The notes beneath the pieces are model-generated. The model made no database searches and was not told the DNA's origin. It saw only the letters and a list, made by a program, of their open reading frames with translations. Below, piece by piece: positions 42,730 through 50,534 of a DNA stretch of 64,000 nt. The number at the start of each line of letters is the position of its first letter. Positions within the stretch are counted from its first letter, which is position 1. Source of the stretch: Palsa-1150 sp036490515. GTDB lineage: Bacteria; Myxococcota_A; Polyangia; Polyangiales; Polyangiaceae. The translations under genes were made by a program, and so were the position numbers. The DNA lies in NCBI GenBank assembly GCA_036490515.1, contig DASXDU010000011.1:372001-436000 (forward strand). The letters are read 5' to 3'.

Positions 42730-43686
42730 CTACCCCGCTCGGCCGCGGATGAACGTCGACGCCCACAGGTAGAGCATCCAGTAGCCGCCCCACGGTCCAT
42801 AGGCTCGGGCACGCTCGTCGAGGGTCGCGGCCTCGAAGGGGCGCCCGTAGACCTTCTCCGCCGCGGCGAGCAGCCTCGATGCGACCATCGCCGCGCCGTC
42901 GAAGCGGCCCAGCCCGCGGTAGAGGACGAAGCCGCTCGTGAACGGCCCGACGCCGGGGATGGCGCGGAGCCATGCCCGGACCGCCTCGATCGGCGCCTCG
43001 CGCAAGAATCCCTCGTCGATCGAAGTGAATGCCCGTGCGAGCGCGGCGACCGTCTTGCCGCGTCGCCCCGGAACGAGGCGGTCGAGGGCAGGCTCTCCGA
43101 GCGCGACCACCGCGGCCGCTTCGGGGAACGCGCGGTGCTCGACCCCGTCGACGACGAGAGACGGACCCGCACGGCGGACGAGCGCATCCTTCATTCGCCG
43201 GGCAACCGGGAGGTTGATGCGCTGGTTGATGGCGCCCCAGCACGCCGCCTCGAACGGGCTCGGGAAGCGCACGTGCCGCAGGCCCCGGTAGCGGCGTGTC
43301 AGCGGCTCGAAGGCGGGGTCGGTCGTCGCCACCTCGTAGAACACGGAGAGGTCGTCGTGCGCGCCGAACGACCCGACGACACGGTCGACGATCGCGGCGC
43401 GCGCCGACTCGGTGAGCGGCGCGGCCGTCGCGAGCTCGACGCGCAGCAAAGGGTGCTCGCGAACGCCGTCGGACGCGAGGCCGTAGACGACGGCCTTCCC
43501 GTCGACCGAGAGGGCCTTGGTGATGCGTCCGTCTTCGACGTGCTGCTCACCGGCCATCGGCGAGAACCCCTCCACGAAGGCGAGCGTGTGGGCGAACTCG
43601 AGCGGGGCGGGGCACCGGACGACGCTGGACGTGAACGGAGACTCGGGCGCGTAGGTCGTGGCAGAGGGTGTCGTGGTGGCCATCAT
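42730..43686 (-). CDS. AlkA-like DNA-3-methyladenine glycosylase
   Basis: A 318-aa base-excision repair protein of the HhH-GPD superfamily. The helix-hairpin-helix is IPGVGPFTSGFVLYRGLGRFDGA with the expected Asp near its end, and the preceding part (AACWGAINQRINLPVARRMKDALVRRAG) is the typical AlkA stretch. No C-terminal iron-sulfur Cys set. The protein would cut alkylated bases from DNA. It is convergent with the PEGA-like gene and transcribes away from the tRNA gene. Start ATG 43686 (43683 possible). Confidence 0.8.
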   Translation of the reverse strand: MMATTTPSATTYAPESPFTSSVVRCPAPLEFAHTLAFVEGFSPMAGEQHVEDGRITKALSVDGKAVVYGLASDGVREHPLLRVELATAAPLTESARAAIVDRVVGSFGAHDDLSVFYEVATTDPAFEPLTRRYRGLRHVRFPSPFEAACWGAINQRINLPVARRMKDALVRRAGPSLVVDGVEHRAFPEAAAVVALGEPALDRLVPGRRGKTVAALARAFTSIDEGFLREAPIEAVRAWLRAIPGVGPFTSGFVLYRGLGRFDGAAMVASRLLAAAEKVYGRPFEAATLDERARAYGPWGGYWMLYLWASTFIRGRAG

Positions 43687-43798
43687 GATCGAGCAAGGTG
43701 TGCGATTGCGATGTCAGCCGCGTGTCAGGATCCAGTGCGTCGCGATGCGGGCCCTTTACGATCGAGGGCACCTGCACTACTCCTGTCGGCTCCCCCAC

Positions 43799-43872
43799 GC
43801 GCCCGTAGCTCAGCTGGATAGAGCGACGGCCTCCGGAGCCGTAGGTCGCAGGTTCGAATCCTGCCGGGCGCG
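43799..43872 (+). tRNA. tRNA-Arg (anticodon CCG)
   Basis: A 74-base tRNA. Acceptor stem GCGCCCG pairs with CGGGCGC, anticodon stem ACGGC/GCCGT with loop CTCCGGA (anticodon CCG), T arm GCAGG TTCGAAT CCTGC and discriminator G. CCA is not encoded. The integrase gene reads into its 3' part on the other strand, marking it as the prophage attachment site. Confidence 0.97.
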
Positions 43873-45171
43873 CTCGATACGAGCAGCAACTTCCGTCACT
43901 TGCGATTGCTGCTCATCTGCCCCCCTCCGGGCACCAGTCACCGCCGGTGACTCTTGGCGGGGGCGAAGCAGGCGGAGCGCGAGGGATCCGTCGATCGTCG
44001 GAAGCGCGCCGACGGGGACCGTCTGCAGGACCTCGACCTCGCGCACGTACCCCATGTGCACCTTCGCGTCGGAGTGCGAGCTCAGGGCCATCGCCGACTG
44101 CATGTTCAGCCCCGCCTTCGCGAGGGCGCGGTCGTACGCGCGGCGGAAGCTGTGGAAGTTGACGTGCCGCGAGGCCGGCGTGTCGAAGTAGATGGGATCC
44201 GCGGGGTTCGGCACCGCCTTCCCCTTCGTGTCCTTCGTGGGAGGCAGCCGGACCACGCCGGCGCGGAACAGGTCGCGGCGGAGGCGCCCCGCGAACGAGG
44301 TACCGCGCTCCCTCTTCGCCTCCCCCTTGCGAGGGCCACGGCGGACGGGGAAGACCGGGCCGCTCACCGGTCGGCCGGCTCGGTCCCACCAGACGTGGAG
44401 GAACGGACGGAGCACCGCCGGGATCTCGAGCGTCTGGATGTCGCCGGTCTTCGCTCGGCGGATGCTGCACCGGTCGAAGGTCTCCGTGTCGATGAGGCTC
44501 CAATCCCACCGGAGGAGCTCCACCGAGCGGGCGCCCCCCTGGGTGCGCGCGACGAGCGCCGCCATCTTGGTCTCGAGGTCCTTCGCCTCGGGGGCCATGA
44601 GGTACTTCGTGATCTCGGCGTCCGTGAGGCTCGTGAAGGGCCGCTTGTCGCGCTTCAACCCCTCGGGGAGCTCCACGTCCTGCACCGGGCTGATGGAGAT
44701 GAGCTTCTCGATGCGGGCGCGCTTGAAGTCCCGGGCCATGACGGCGCGGATCTTCCGGACCGTCTCCCAGTCGAGGCCCGCGTCGCGCGCGTCCTCGAGC
44801 ACCTGGCGGACGTCGTCGTCGGTCACCTTCGCGACCGGCGTCTGGCCGATGGTCGGGTAGATGTACCGCGTGCGGTTGTTCTGCTCGTCACGGGCCATGA
44901 CGATGCCGGCGGCCTTGCGCTTCTCGTGTCGGTCGAGCGTGAAGGACTGGTAGGTCTCGACGGCCACGGCCTTCTGCTCGGCTTCGGCCACGAGCTCGCC
45001 CGCCTCGATGGCCGCGACGAGCCGCGCGAGCTTGCGACGGGCGGTCGTGCGGTCCTTCGTCTGCAGGTTGATCCAACGGCGCGCTTCGGTGCCGTCCGGA
45101 AGCGTCACCCACACGCGGGCGAAGGCCCCCGAGGGCTTCATCACGATCGTGCCCTTGCGCTTGATGGCCAT
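43810..45171 (-). CDS. int: Tyrosine-recombinase integrase
   Basis: A 453-aa phage integrase. The catalytic domain shows Arg I in TQGGARSVELLRWDW, the HxxR box in FHSFRRAYD, His in SSHSDAKVHMGYV and the nucleophile Tyr in the same segment (MGY). An arm-binding/core-binding N-terminal part precedes it. The start is ATG 45171, only two bases after the stop of the preceding regulator. The C-terminus ARQDSNLRPTAPEAV is encoded antisense to the tRNA. All catalytic residues appear intact. Confidence 0.93.
   Translation of the reverse strand: MAIKRKGTIVMKPSGAFARVWVTLPDGTEARRWINLQTKDRTTARRKLARLVAAIEAGELVAEAEQKAVAVETYQSFTLDRHEKRKAAGIVMARDEQNNRTRYIYPTIGQTPVAKVTDDDVRQVLEDARDAGLDWETVRKIRAVMARDFKRARIEKLISISPVQDVELPEGLKRDKRPFTSLTDAEITKYLMAPEAKDLETKMAALVARTQGGARSVELLRWDWSLIDTETFDRCSIRRAKTGDIQTLEIPAVLRPFLHVWWDRAGRPVSGPVFPVRRGPRKGEAKRERGTSFAGRLRRDLFRAGVVRLPPTKDTKGKAVPNPADPIYFDTPASRHVNFHSFRRAYDRALAKAGLNMQSAMALSSHSDAKVHMGYVREVEVLQTVPVGALPTIDGSLALRLLRPRQESPAVTGARRGADEQQSQVTEVAARIERARQDSNLRPTAPEAVALSS
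43830..43872. other. Inferred left attachment site (3' part of tRNA-Arg)
   Basis: The integrase frame stops at 43810 within the tRNA, so its last codons are encoded by the tRNA 3' half. Integration into the 3' end of a tRNA restores the gene, as expected for a tyrosine recombinase. The exact core is not defined because the second copy lies outside the window. Confidence 0.55.
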
Positions 45172-45173
45172 GG

Positions 45174-45548
45174 CTAGCTGTCCTTCCTGAGCGCCCGCAC
45201 GCTCGTCATGAACTCGACGTCGAACGCGGCCTGCCCGCGCTCCGCACGTGCGACGTAGGACGGAGTCCGCCCCGACCGTCGAGCGACTTCGACGCGGGAG
45301 AGCCCCGCGCGACGGCGCGCGAGACCGAGCTCGCGCGCCACCGCGTCGCGGAGGAACGTCACCGCGGACGCGAGCAGGTCGTCGAGGCGTCGCTCGTCCG
45401 CCGGAGAGAGCTTCTCGCCGTCTCGCACCTGTGCGTCGCACTGGCGCAAGAGCTCGCGGCCGAAGGCATGCCCGCGGGCCCTGAACCCGCGGGGCGCGCG
45501 CGGCGCATGCATCGCGGCGCTGACCTCGATCACGTGGCTGGGACTCAT
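45174..45548 (-). CDS. XRE-like DNA-binding regulator (phage)
   Basis: A 124-aa protein. The C-terminal half contains a helix-turn-helix (LGLARRRAGLSRVEVARRSGRTPSYVARAERGQ), similar to XRE repressors, with an N-terminal helical extension. It is the last regulator before the integrase and overlaps the stop of the preceding gene by four bases. It may be an immunity or excision control protein. The role is inferred from position and motif. Confidence 0.65.
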   Translation of the reverse strand: MSPSHVIEVSAAMHAPRAPRGFRARGHAFGRELLRQCDAQVRDGEKLSPADERRLDDLLASAVTFLRDAVARELGLARRRAGLSRVEVARRSGRTPSYVARAERGQAAFDVEFMTSVRALRKDS

Positions 45549-45862
45549 AGCCCGCCCCTCTGGTCGAGCCGCCGACGACCAGCGATGCGCTTGGCTGCCG
45601 AGGCGAAGTCGATCACGGTCGCCCGCCTTGGCCGGCGCACCGCCTCAGCATGTCTCTCCTGCTCGTCGTGCGTCGCGATGCCGAGTTCCACCAGCGCGCG
45701 ATCGAAGAGAGCGTCGGCCCGCGCCTCGTGCTCCTCCCAGGTGCGCTCGGTCCCATTGGGTTTGCGGGCAGCGGTGCACGCCAACATCATCTCGAAGTAC
45801 GCGTTTCGCACGACCCTCGCGGTCCTTGCGCTCACGGCCGGGCGCCGACTGGCTGACCTCAT
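45545..45862 (-). CDS. Hypothetical phage protein (105 aa)
   Basis: Not recognised. Basic at both ends with a helical acidic middle (RTWEEHEARADALFDRALVELG). It overlaps both neighbours by four bases, indicating coupled translation in the early operon. No DNA-binding motif is obvious, though the basic N-terminus (RSASRRPAVSARTARVVR) could bind nucleic acid. Confidence 0.55.
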   Translation of the reverse strand: MRSASRRPAVSARTARVVRNAYFEMMLACTAARKPNGTERTWEEHEARADALFDRALVELGIATHDEQERHAEAVRRPRRATVIDFASAAKRIAGRRRLDQRGGL

Positions 45863-46173
45863 CGTCCCACCGCCTTTTCGGCGAGCACGCGCACCCCGGA
45901 GCAGTCCGAGAGGACCGCGCCAAGGGTGGCGCGCACGTCGCCGAGCTTCGAGACGTCGTCGATATCGCGGCCCGCCGACACCTGGGCCACCAGCATCGTG
46001 ATCGCGACGATCGCCTCGCCGAGCTGCCGCTCGATGCCGTCGAGCGCGACCCCGAGGCTCGGGGCGCCGGGCTCGACGGCGCGCTTCGACGGCACACCTC
46101 GCGTTCGTCGCTTCCAGCTGAAGTGGTTCGCGTTGCGTTGCTTGGAACGTGTCACTACGGTCTGCATGGTCAT
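45859..46173 (-). CDS. Hypothetical phage protein (104 aa)
   Basis: Not recognised. A basic N-terminus is followed by helices (GIERQLGEAIVAITMLVAQVSAGRD). The ATG at 46173 has GAGGGAGG in front; another ATG at 46167 is possible. It overlaps the next gene by four bases and lies after a 12-bp hairpin (46197-46226). Confidence 0.55.
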   Translation of the reverse strand: MTMQTVVTRSKQRNANHFSWKRRTRGVPSKRAVEPGAPSLGVALDGIERQLGEAIVAITMLVAQVSAGRDIDDVSKLGDVRATLGAVLSDCSGVRVLAEKAVGR

Positions 46174-46196
46174 CGCCTCCCTCAAGGTGCTGACAG

Positions 46197-46226
46197 GCCC
46201 CCGCGCCGCTCGAACGGCGCGGGGGC
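46197..46226. terminator. Strong hairpin between two early phage genes
   Basis: GCCCCCGCGCCG and CGGCGCGGGGGC form a perfect 12-bp stem with a 6-base loop. On the plus strand it is followed by GATTTACTTC, on the minus strand no T run. It may act as a terminator or attenuator between the excisionase-like gene and the genes that lead to the integrase. Confidence 0.5.
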
Positions 46227-46258
46227 GATTTACTTCTGGTCGGTCTCGACGCGGTTGC

Positions 46259-46537
46259 TCATCGGGCGTTGGCTCCTCGCCCCATCCACTCCTTCACCTT
46301 GGTGGCCTCGAACCGCCACGTGCGGCCGATACGCTTCGCAGGGAGCTCCCGCCTCGCGACTAGCCGCGACACCGACTTCGGGTGGAGCCCCAGCATCTTC
46401 GCGACCTGGGTGCGCGTCATCGTCTCGGTGGCCGCATGGACGGCCAGCGCTTCGCGCACCTTCTGCTCGATGAGGTCTCCGAGCTCCTTGACGGTCAGGG
46501 TGAAGGCGGGAGATGCGGGCGTCGACGTCGGGGTCAT
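46259..46537 (-). CDS. Excisionase-like HTH protein
   Basis: A 92-aa protein with a C-terminal MerR/excisionase-type helix-turn-helix (MTRTQVAKMLGLHPKSVSRLVARRELPAKRIGRTWRF). This pattern is typical of phage Xis/AlpA-like proteins and HTH_17 domains. It lies between the RHH gene, which it overlaps by four bases, and the hairpin at 46197-46226. It may direct excision; that is inference. Confidence 0.7.
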   Translation of the reverse strand: MTPTSTPASPAFTLTVKELGDLIEQKVREALAVHAATETMTRTQVAKMLGLHPKSVSRLVARRELPAKRIGRTWRFEATKVKEWMGRGANAR

Positions 46538-46737
46538 GATCGTGCCTTCCGTGTCTTCGACCGCTCCTTCGCGTCCCGGTTCTGCTTCGCGACCACGACC
46601 TTCGCGTGCGCCTTCCGGATGTACCGGCGGAGGAGCTCCGCGACGGTGCCCCCTTCGGCTTCCGCCAACTCGTGGGCCATCCTGAGCTCGTCGTCGGTCA
46701 ACGGTACCCGGAGGCTGCGCTCCCGTGTGATCGGCAT
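46534..46737 (-). CDS. Ribbon-helix-helix-like regulator (67 aa)
   Basis: A small basic protein whose middle (LRVPLTDDELRMAHELAEAEGGTVAELLRRYIRKA) has the strand-helix-helix layout of RHH repressors. It is the first gene of the leftward early operon, whose probable promoter lies at 46779-46808 and palindrome at 46823-46840. It could therefore autoregulate the operon. The start is the ATG at 46737. Confidence 0.65.
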   Translation of the reverse strand: MPITRERSLRVPLTDDELRMAHELAEAEGGTVAELLRRYIRKAHAKVVVAKQNRDAKERSKTRKARS

Positions 46738-46778
46738 GAGCGCAAGATGGATCGGCGTGCCGACCGAGTCAAGGTTTG

Positions 46779-46808
46779 ATCATAGTTCGTACGACAGATC
46801 GCGTGAAA
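46779..46808 (-). promoter_or_regulatory. Probable sigma-70-type promoter of the early phage operon
   Basis: On the minus strand a -10 element TATGAT (46779-46784) lies 18 bases from TTTCAC (46803-46808). The -10 is a good match, the -35 only fair. The RHH gene starts about 42 bases downstream of the -10, so the leader would be short. Confidence 0.5.
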
Positions 46809-46822
46809 ACACCGCATAACGA

Positions 46823-46840
46823 GCACTGTCGCGACAGTGC
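46823..46840. promoter_or_regulatory. Perfect 18-bp palindrome, candidate operator
   Basis: GCACTGTCG and CGACAGTGC join without a spacer into a perfect palindrome, 14 bases upstream of the putative -35 element. In a prophage early region this is a strong candidate operator for a dimeric regulator such as the RHH or XRE-type protein encoded nearby. Confidence 0.6.
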
Positions 46841-46942
46841 GCCGATCGTCGTGATGACATGTCGCACCGCGCCAACGCGCTTCACAAACGATCCCGTAAC
46901 CGCTTCGGTCCACGTGGGGAAGGTCCTCCTGCACCACAAACG

Positions 46943-46970
46943 GAAAAACGCCGCCGATTGCTCGGCGGCG
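46943..46970 (-). terminator. Intrinsic terminator (minus strand)
   Basis: CGCCGCCGA and TCGGCGGCG make a perfect 9-bp stem with a TTGC loop, and on the minus strand it is followed by TTTTTCC. It ends the leftward transcript of the RHH gene at 47001-47267 and thereby insulates the early operon. Confidence 0.75.
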
Positions 46971-47000
46971 CGACGACGAAAGCGTGGGCTTGCTGAGGGC

Positions 47001-47267
47001 TCAGCGCGAAGTCGACCTGCGCGGACGCTTCGTGGGCGACTGCGCGCCCAGGATGCGGGCGCGTTCCCGATCCATCAGATCTCGCCGGTCCCGCTTCTGC
47101 AGCGCGTGAGCGAAGCTCGTCGCCGGGGCGAGCCAGTCGGACTCGCGCCGCACGAGGAAGCGCAGCATCTGCGCGACGGGCATCTCGTAGTGCTCGGCGA
47201 CGACCTCGAAGCGGGTCCACTCCTCGTCGCTGAGGCGCATGTTGAAGGTCTTCGTCTTCGCGGCCAT
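47001..47267 (-). CDS. RHH-type protein (88 aa)
   Basis: A basic 88-aa protein. The N-terminal half (KTFNMRLSDEEWTRFEVVAEHYEMPVAQMLRFLVRRE) matches ribbon-helix-helix/CopG repressors or antitoxins. It has a terminator (46943-46970) right after it and a short imperfect inverted motif TGTGTA..TACACA (47272-47294) just upstream of its start, a possible autoregulatory site. The start is ATG 47267. Confidence 0.65.
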   Translation of the reverse strand: MAAKTKTFNMRLSDEEWTRFEVVAEHYEMPVAQMLRFLVRRESDWLAPATSFAHALQKRDRRDLMDRERARILGAQSPTKRPRRSTSR

Positions 47268-47287
47268 GCGATGTGTATACAACGGCG

Positions 47288-47611
47288 TTACACACGCGCC
47301 AATCGCACGCGCGCAGCGTCCAGGCTGATCACGGTGGCCCCTGGGTCGGGTGGCACGTGGTCCGCCAGGCGGCGCAGCTCGTCTCGCTCGCTGTCGGTGA
47401 GGCCCAGGGCCGCGCCGTAGGCGTCGACGCAGTGCGCGCGCTGAGCCGTCGAGTGCCGTCGGGCGCGCACGAGGAGCTCGTCGACGATAGGCCGCGCGAT
47501 CTGGTCGCCGCGGAGCAGCTCGTGCAGGACGACCAGTCGCCCGTCGAGCCAGTCGTCGTGCTTGGCGACCGTCGTCAGCCACTCCACGGCCGCCCGCATC
47601 GCCGGCCTCAC
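47288..47611 (-). CDS. Hypothetical phage protein (107 aa)
   Basis: Not recognised. A helical 107-aa protein (VLHELLRGDQIARPIVDELLVRARRHSTAQRAHCVDAY). GTG at 47611 overlaps the nuclease stop by four bases (GTGA), so it is coupled to the VRR-NUC gene; a start at ATG 47599 is also possible. It sits within the recombination gene group. Confidence 0.55.
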   Translation of the reverse strand: MRPAMRAAVEWLTTVAKHDDWLDGRLVVLHELLRGDQIARPIVDELLVRARRHSTAQRAHCVDAYGAALGLTDSERDELRRLADHVPPDPGATVISLDAARVRLARV

Positions 47612-47973
47612 GGGCAGCCCTCCACGACGGCGAGGAGCGCGGCGCGTGCCTCCTCGACGGTGCGCACGACGTGCACGACCACGCCGACGGCTCGGAGGGC
47701 CGCGTGGCAAGCGCGCTGCTCCTTCGTCGTCGTGGCCTTCCCGGTTTTGCACTCGATGCCGAGGAGCATGCCGCGCGCCACCACGAGGACGTCGGGGCCC
47801 CCCTCGCCCCCGGGGAATCCGTACGTGACCCGGTACGGCTTCCCGGACCTCGACACGTAGTGAGCGACGCCGCTCGGGTTCGCCGCGGCGACGACGCCGG
47901 GGAGCGCTCCGATCTCGGCGAGGATGTCGTGCACGAGGCGTGTGTGGGCCGCGCTCGATCCCTTGGCCGTCAC
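47608..47973 (-). CDS. VRR-NUC-type nuclease
   Basis: A 121-aa VRR-NUC domain protein, a standalone PD-(D/E)xK nuclease found in phages beside helicases. The active-site part is GGPDVLVVARGMLLGIECKTGKATTTKEQR (Asp, Glu, Lys), with the ending GVVVHVVRTVEEARAAL. The GTG at 47973 overlaps the helicase stop by four bases. Helicase-nuclease pairs of this type are thought to act in replication or Holliday junction processing. Activity is inferred by family. Confidence 0.82.
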   Translation of the reverse strand: MTAKGSSAAHTRLVHDILAEIGALPGVVAAANPSGVAHYVSRSGKPYRVTYGFPGGEGGPDVLVVARGMLLGIECKTGKATTTKEQRACHAALRAVGVVVHVVRTVEEARAALLAVVEGCP

Positions 47974-49295
47974 GCCGCCTCCTCGGGCTTCGTCGTCGGT
48001 GGCCGCTTGTGCGAGCGCGCGAACATGCTCAGAGCAATCTTCGGCACGACGTGCGGCTTGTAGCGGCCGCACCGCAGGAGCCGGCCTTCGAGCGCGCTCA
48101 GCGCGGCCGCGTCGCGCTCCCAGAGCGGGCGCGCGTCGAGCCTGGAGAGCTCCTGGCGCTCCACTCGCGTCGCCCGACGCGGCAAGCCCGTCCCCCTCGT
48201 CGAAGCGCCGCAACGGGGGCACTGCGTCGGTCCGGAGTGGAAGAGGGCCAGGCAGGTGCGACACCGGGAGAGGGGAAGCAGACCTTCGGCGGTGCGGCGG
48301 ACAGCGGCGCCCTCGAGAGACCAGATCCGCTCGTCCTCGGGGAGTCCGTGGAGGATCGCTGCGCCCGAGAGGTCGAGGACGAGGCAGCGGGCCTTCCCCG
48401 TCGCGGGCCACGGCCTCAGGCCGCGCCCAACGGCCTGGAGGTACGTCGAGCAGGTGCCGAGGGTGCGCGCGAGGATGACGGTCTCGATGGCCGGCAGGTC
48501 GAACCCCTCGAGGAGCGCCGAGCAGCCGACGATCGCGCGGAGCTCTCCGGCGGTGACGAGCTCGCGGACGCGCCGGCGGACGTCGCGCGGGGTCTCCCCG
48601 AGCACGGTCTGCACGGGCACGGGCATGCGGGACGCGACGTCCTCCGCCTCCGCGACGGTGCCGCAGAAGATCAGCGCGCGCGACCCGGGCGCGTGGGTGA
48701 CGTACGCCTCCACCGGGTCCATCGCCAGGGCGCCATCGGTGGGGGTCGACGGTGAGAGGATCTCCGCCGGGACCAGGAAGCCGAGGCGAGTGAGCTCGGC
48801 GATCGACGGCCCGAAGACCATCCGCTCGAAAACGTCGCCGAGGGGCTGGCCATCGCCGCGCTCGGGCGTCGCCGTGAGGCCGAGAAGGCGCGCCAGCGGG
48901 TACGCCTCGAGCACCTCGCGGACGCTCGCCGCCGCGGCGTGATGACTTTCGTCAAGGATCAGTAGATCGGCCGGCGGGCGCTCGCCTCGTCGGTGCAGCG
49001 TCGCGAGGCTCGCCACCTGCACGGGCGCCGTGGGATTCGTCGGCCGATCCGCCTGCACGATGCCGTGCGGGATGCCGGCGGCCGTGAGGCGCTCGGACAC
49101 GTCGTCGAGCAGCTCGCTCAGGTGCGCGGCGAAGATCGCGCGCCTCCCCCGCGCCACCGCCGAGCGAATGCACTCCGAGGCGGTGCGGGTCTTGCCACCC
49201 CCCGTCGGGATGGTGAGGATCACGGAGCGCGCGCCCTCTCGGTACGCCTGGCGGACGCCTTCGAGGGCGGCGATCTGGTAGGGCCGGAGCTGCAT
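47970..49295 (-). CDS. DEAD/DEAH-box helicase (RadD-like)
   Basis: A 441-aa superfamily 2 helicase. Motif I is TIPTGGGKTRTA, motif II DESHHAAA, motif III TATPERGDG, and the second RecA domain shows ALLEGFDLPAIETVILAR and GRGLRPWPATGKA (motifs V, VI). Two late Cys pairs (CRTCLAL and CPRCGAS) form a possible zinc finger as in RadD. The ATG at 49295 has GAGGAAG before it. It leads the coupled chain helicase, VRR-NUC, 107-aa protein. Confidence 0.88.
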   Translation of the reverse strand: MQLRPYQIAALEGVRQAYREGARSVILTIPTGGGKTRTASECIRSAVARGRRAIFAAHLSELLDDVSERLTAAGIPHGIVQADRPTNPTAPVQVASLATLHRRGERPPADLLILDESHHAAAASVREVLEAYPLARLLGLTATPERGDGQPLGDVFERMVFGPSIAELTRLGFLVPAEILSPSTPTDGALAMDPVEAYVTHAPGSRALIFCGTVAEAEDVASRMPVPVQTVLGETPRDVRRRVRELVTAGELRAIVGCSALLEGFDLPAIETVILARTLGTCSTYLQAVGRGLRPWPATGKARCLVLDLSGAAILHGLPEDERIWSLEGAAVRRTAEGLLPLSRCRTCLALFHSGPTQCPRCGASTRGTGLPRRATRVERQELSRLDARPLWERDAAALSALEGRLLRCGRYKPHVVPKIALSMFARSHKRPPTTKPEEAA

Positions 49296-49506
49296 CGCTT
49301 CCTCTCGTCCGCGCGCGGTTGACGCGTCGCGTGGGTAAACCGCTGCCGCTTGGTATGCGGTGGTGCGATCGACGGCGTTGGCTTCGTCGCTGGCTCGTGA
49401 AGCGCGCGCTGGCGCAGCGGAGACCACGCCGCCAGGCTGCCCGCGCGGCTTCACTCTCTCGTCGACGCGGACGGATCCCCGTCCGCCCGGCCATGAGGCG
49501 GGAGGG

Positions 49507-49857
49507 ATGGCTCTCTGGCGCCCCGCCGGGCTGATCGGCGTCGTCTTCCTCGGATGCGGCAGTCGCACCGAGCCGAGCTTCGGGGAGCAGGAGTTAGACG
49601 CCGGGGAGCGCCTTCTCGAGGCCGGGCCTGTGCTGGAGGCTCAGGCCGAGGCCGCCCCCTCGTTGTGCAGCTCGTACACATCGCTCATCGCCTGCATGGC
49701 GGACGACGGGTGTGAGGGTTGCCGATGCGGGCCATGCTTCGACGGGACGCCGGACGGCGGTCGGTGCGGGCCGGCGACGATCTTCGTGTGCCTCGGTCCC
49801 GGCGAGGACAAGGTCGGCGACTGCTGGGCCTATTGCCCTGACGGCTCGACCCCCTGA
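49507..49857 (+). CDS. Cys-rich lipoprotein (probable moron)
   Basis: A 116-aa protein on the strand opposite to the phage genes. The signal (WRPAGLIGVVFLGC) ends in a lipobox with Cys near residue 17. The C-terminal half has many Cys (CMADDGCEGCRCGPC), suggesting disulfides. It has GGGAGG close to its ATG at 49507. It is located where a DNA ligase relic begins on the other strand, so it may have displaced that gene. Lysogen-surface function, such as superinfection exclusion, is speculative. Confidence 0.65.
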   Translation: MALWRPAGLIGVVFLGCGSRTEPSFGEQELDAGERLLEAGPVLEAQAEAAPSLCSSYTSLIACMADDGCEGCRCGPCFDGTPDGGRCGPATIFVCLGPGEDKVGDCWAYCPDGSTP

Positions 49858-49859
49858 GC

Positions 49860-50071
49860 AAGCGATCGCGCGACCGGTAGCGGAGCCGGACCTCCTGCCC
49901 TCGCACGTCCGCGAGGAGCCGAAAGCCGTCGAGTTTCATTTCGTAGAGGTGCGCGTCGGAGACGAGGGGCGGCCGCCCCTTCGTCGGCCGCATCGGGTCC
50001 AGTCCCGCGCAGTCCACCTCACCTGGGACGGCGCCGAGGTCGCGCGCGATCTGCGGGAGCGACTTCGCCAC
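49860..50071 (-). pseudogene. Relic of an ATP-dependent DNA ligase, N-terminal part
   Basis: The frame reads RPTKGRPPLVSDAHLYEMKLDGFRLL then VRGQEVRLRYRSRDR, matching the start of the adenylation domain of LigD-like ATP ligases, with the nucleotidyl Lys in the MKLDG motif. The frame then dissolves near 49860, and the lipoprotein gene occupies the rest of the space. No complete ligase core is seen. The N-terminal residues (KSLPQIARDLGAVPG) do not match the family. Confidence 0.55.
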
Positions 50072-50153
50072 ATAGCAGGCTGTGCCACGACGTCGCCACG
50101 AGCGCGAGCGCTGCGAGGGGGTCAGGCGATGGCGTCGGGCTCGAGAACCGACC

Positions 50154-50534
50154 CTACCGCCGCCGTTCGCCCAGCACCTCGGTAACGACCGGGACGGTTC
50201 GCGCGTTCTCTGCCCCGGGGAACGGTTCCGCGTCGACTTCCTCCGTCATGTGGCAGCACGGTGGCTGGCGGATCTCGAAGTGCACCTTCAAGCCCTCGTG
50301 GAGATCGCCGAGGTAGCGGTCGATCGCCTCGACGGCCCCCGCCTCCGTCTTCAAGCCCGCCAGCCAGTCCGAGACCACCGCGCCGACGTAGCTCTCGACC
50401 TCCTCAGCGCGCCCGAGGACCCACGGGACGTCCGCGGACACGAGCTCGGGGTAGCTGAGAAGCCGGGCCAGACGCTCGGCGTGGTTCACAGCGCGCTGGA
50501 GCGCGTGCGGGTAGTGCGGGCCGTAGACGGACAC
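50154..50534 (-). CDS. Hypothetical phage protein (126 aa)
   Basis: Not recognised. A helical, mostly acidic protein (AVNHAERLARLLSYPELVSADVPWVLGRAEEVESYVGA). GTG at 50534 is used, but the frame stays open for about 30 codons upstream without a start codon (up to a stop near 50625), reading FLCFDPCVSVYGPHYPHA, which looks coded, so the true start or a frameshift lies there. The 321 bases from 50535 to 50855 show no other gene; a small GCTCGT/ACGAGC stem is near 50781. Confidence 0.5.
   Translation of the reverse strand: MSVYGPHYPHALQRAVNHAERLARLLSYPELVSADVPWVLGRAEEVESYVGAVVSDWLAGLKTEAGAVEAIDRYLGDLHEGLKVHFEIRQPPCCHMTEEVDAEPFPGAENARTVPVVTEVLGERRR

Noticed and set aside
38727..43187. A 1486-codon open frame on the minus strand
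   Set aside because: Only its last 340 codons are the heme A synthase; the upstream part is antisense to the pseudokinase and PEGA genes and has low-complexity composition.
47272..47294. TGTGTA..TACACA as an operator of the RHH gene
   Set aside because: Only six bases per arm match and the spacing is long; it is mentioned with the gene but is too weak for a separate feature.
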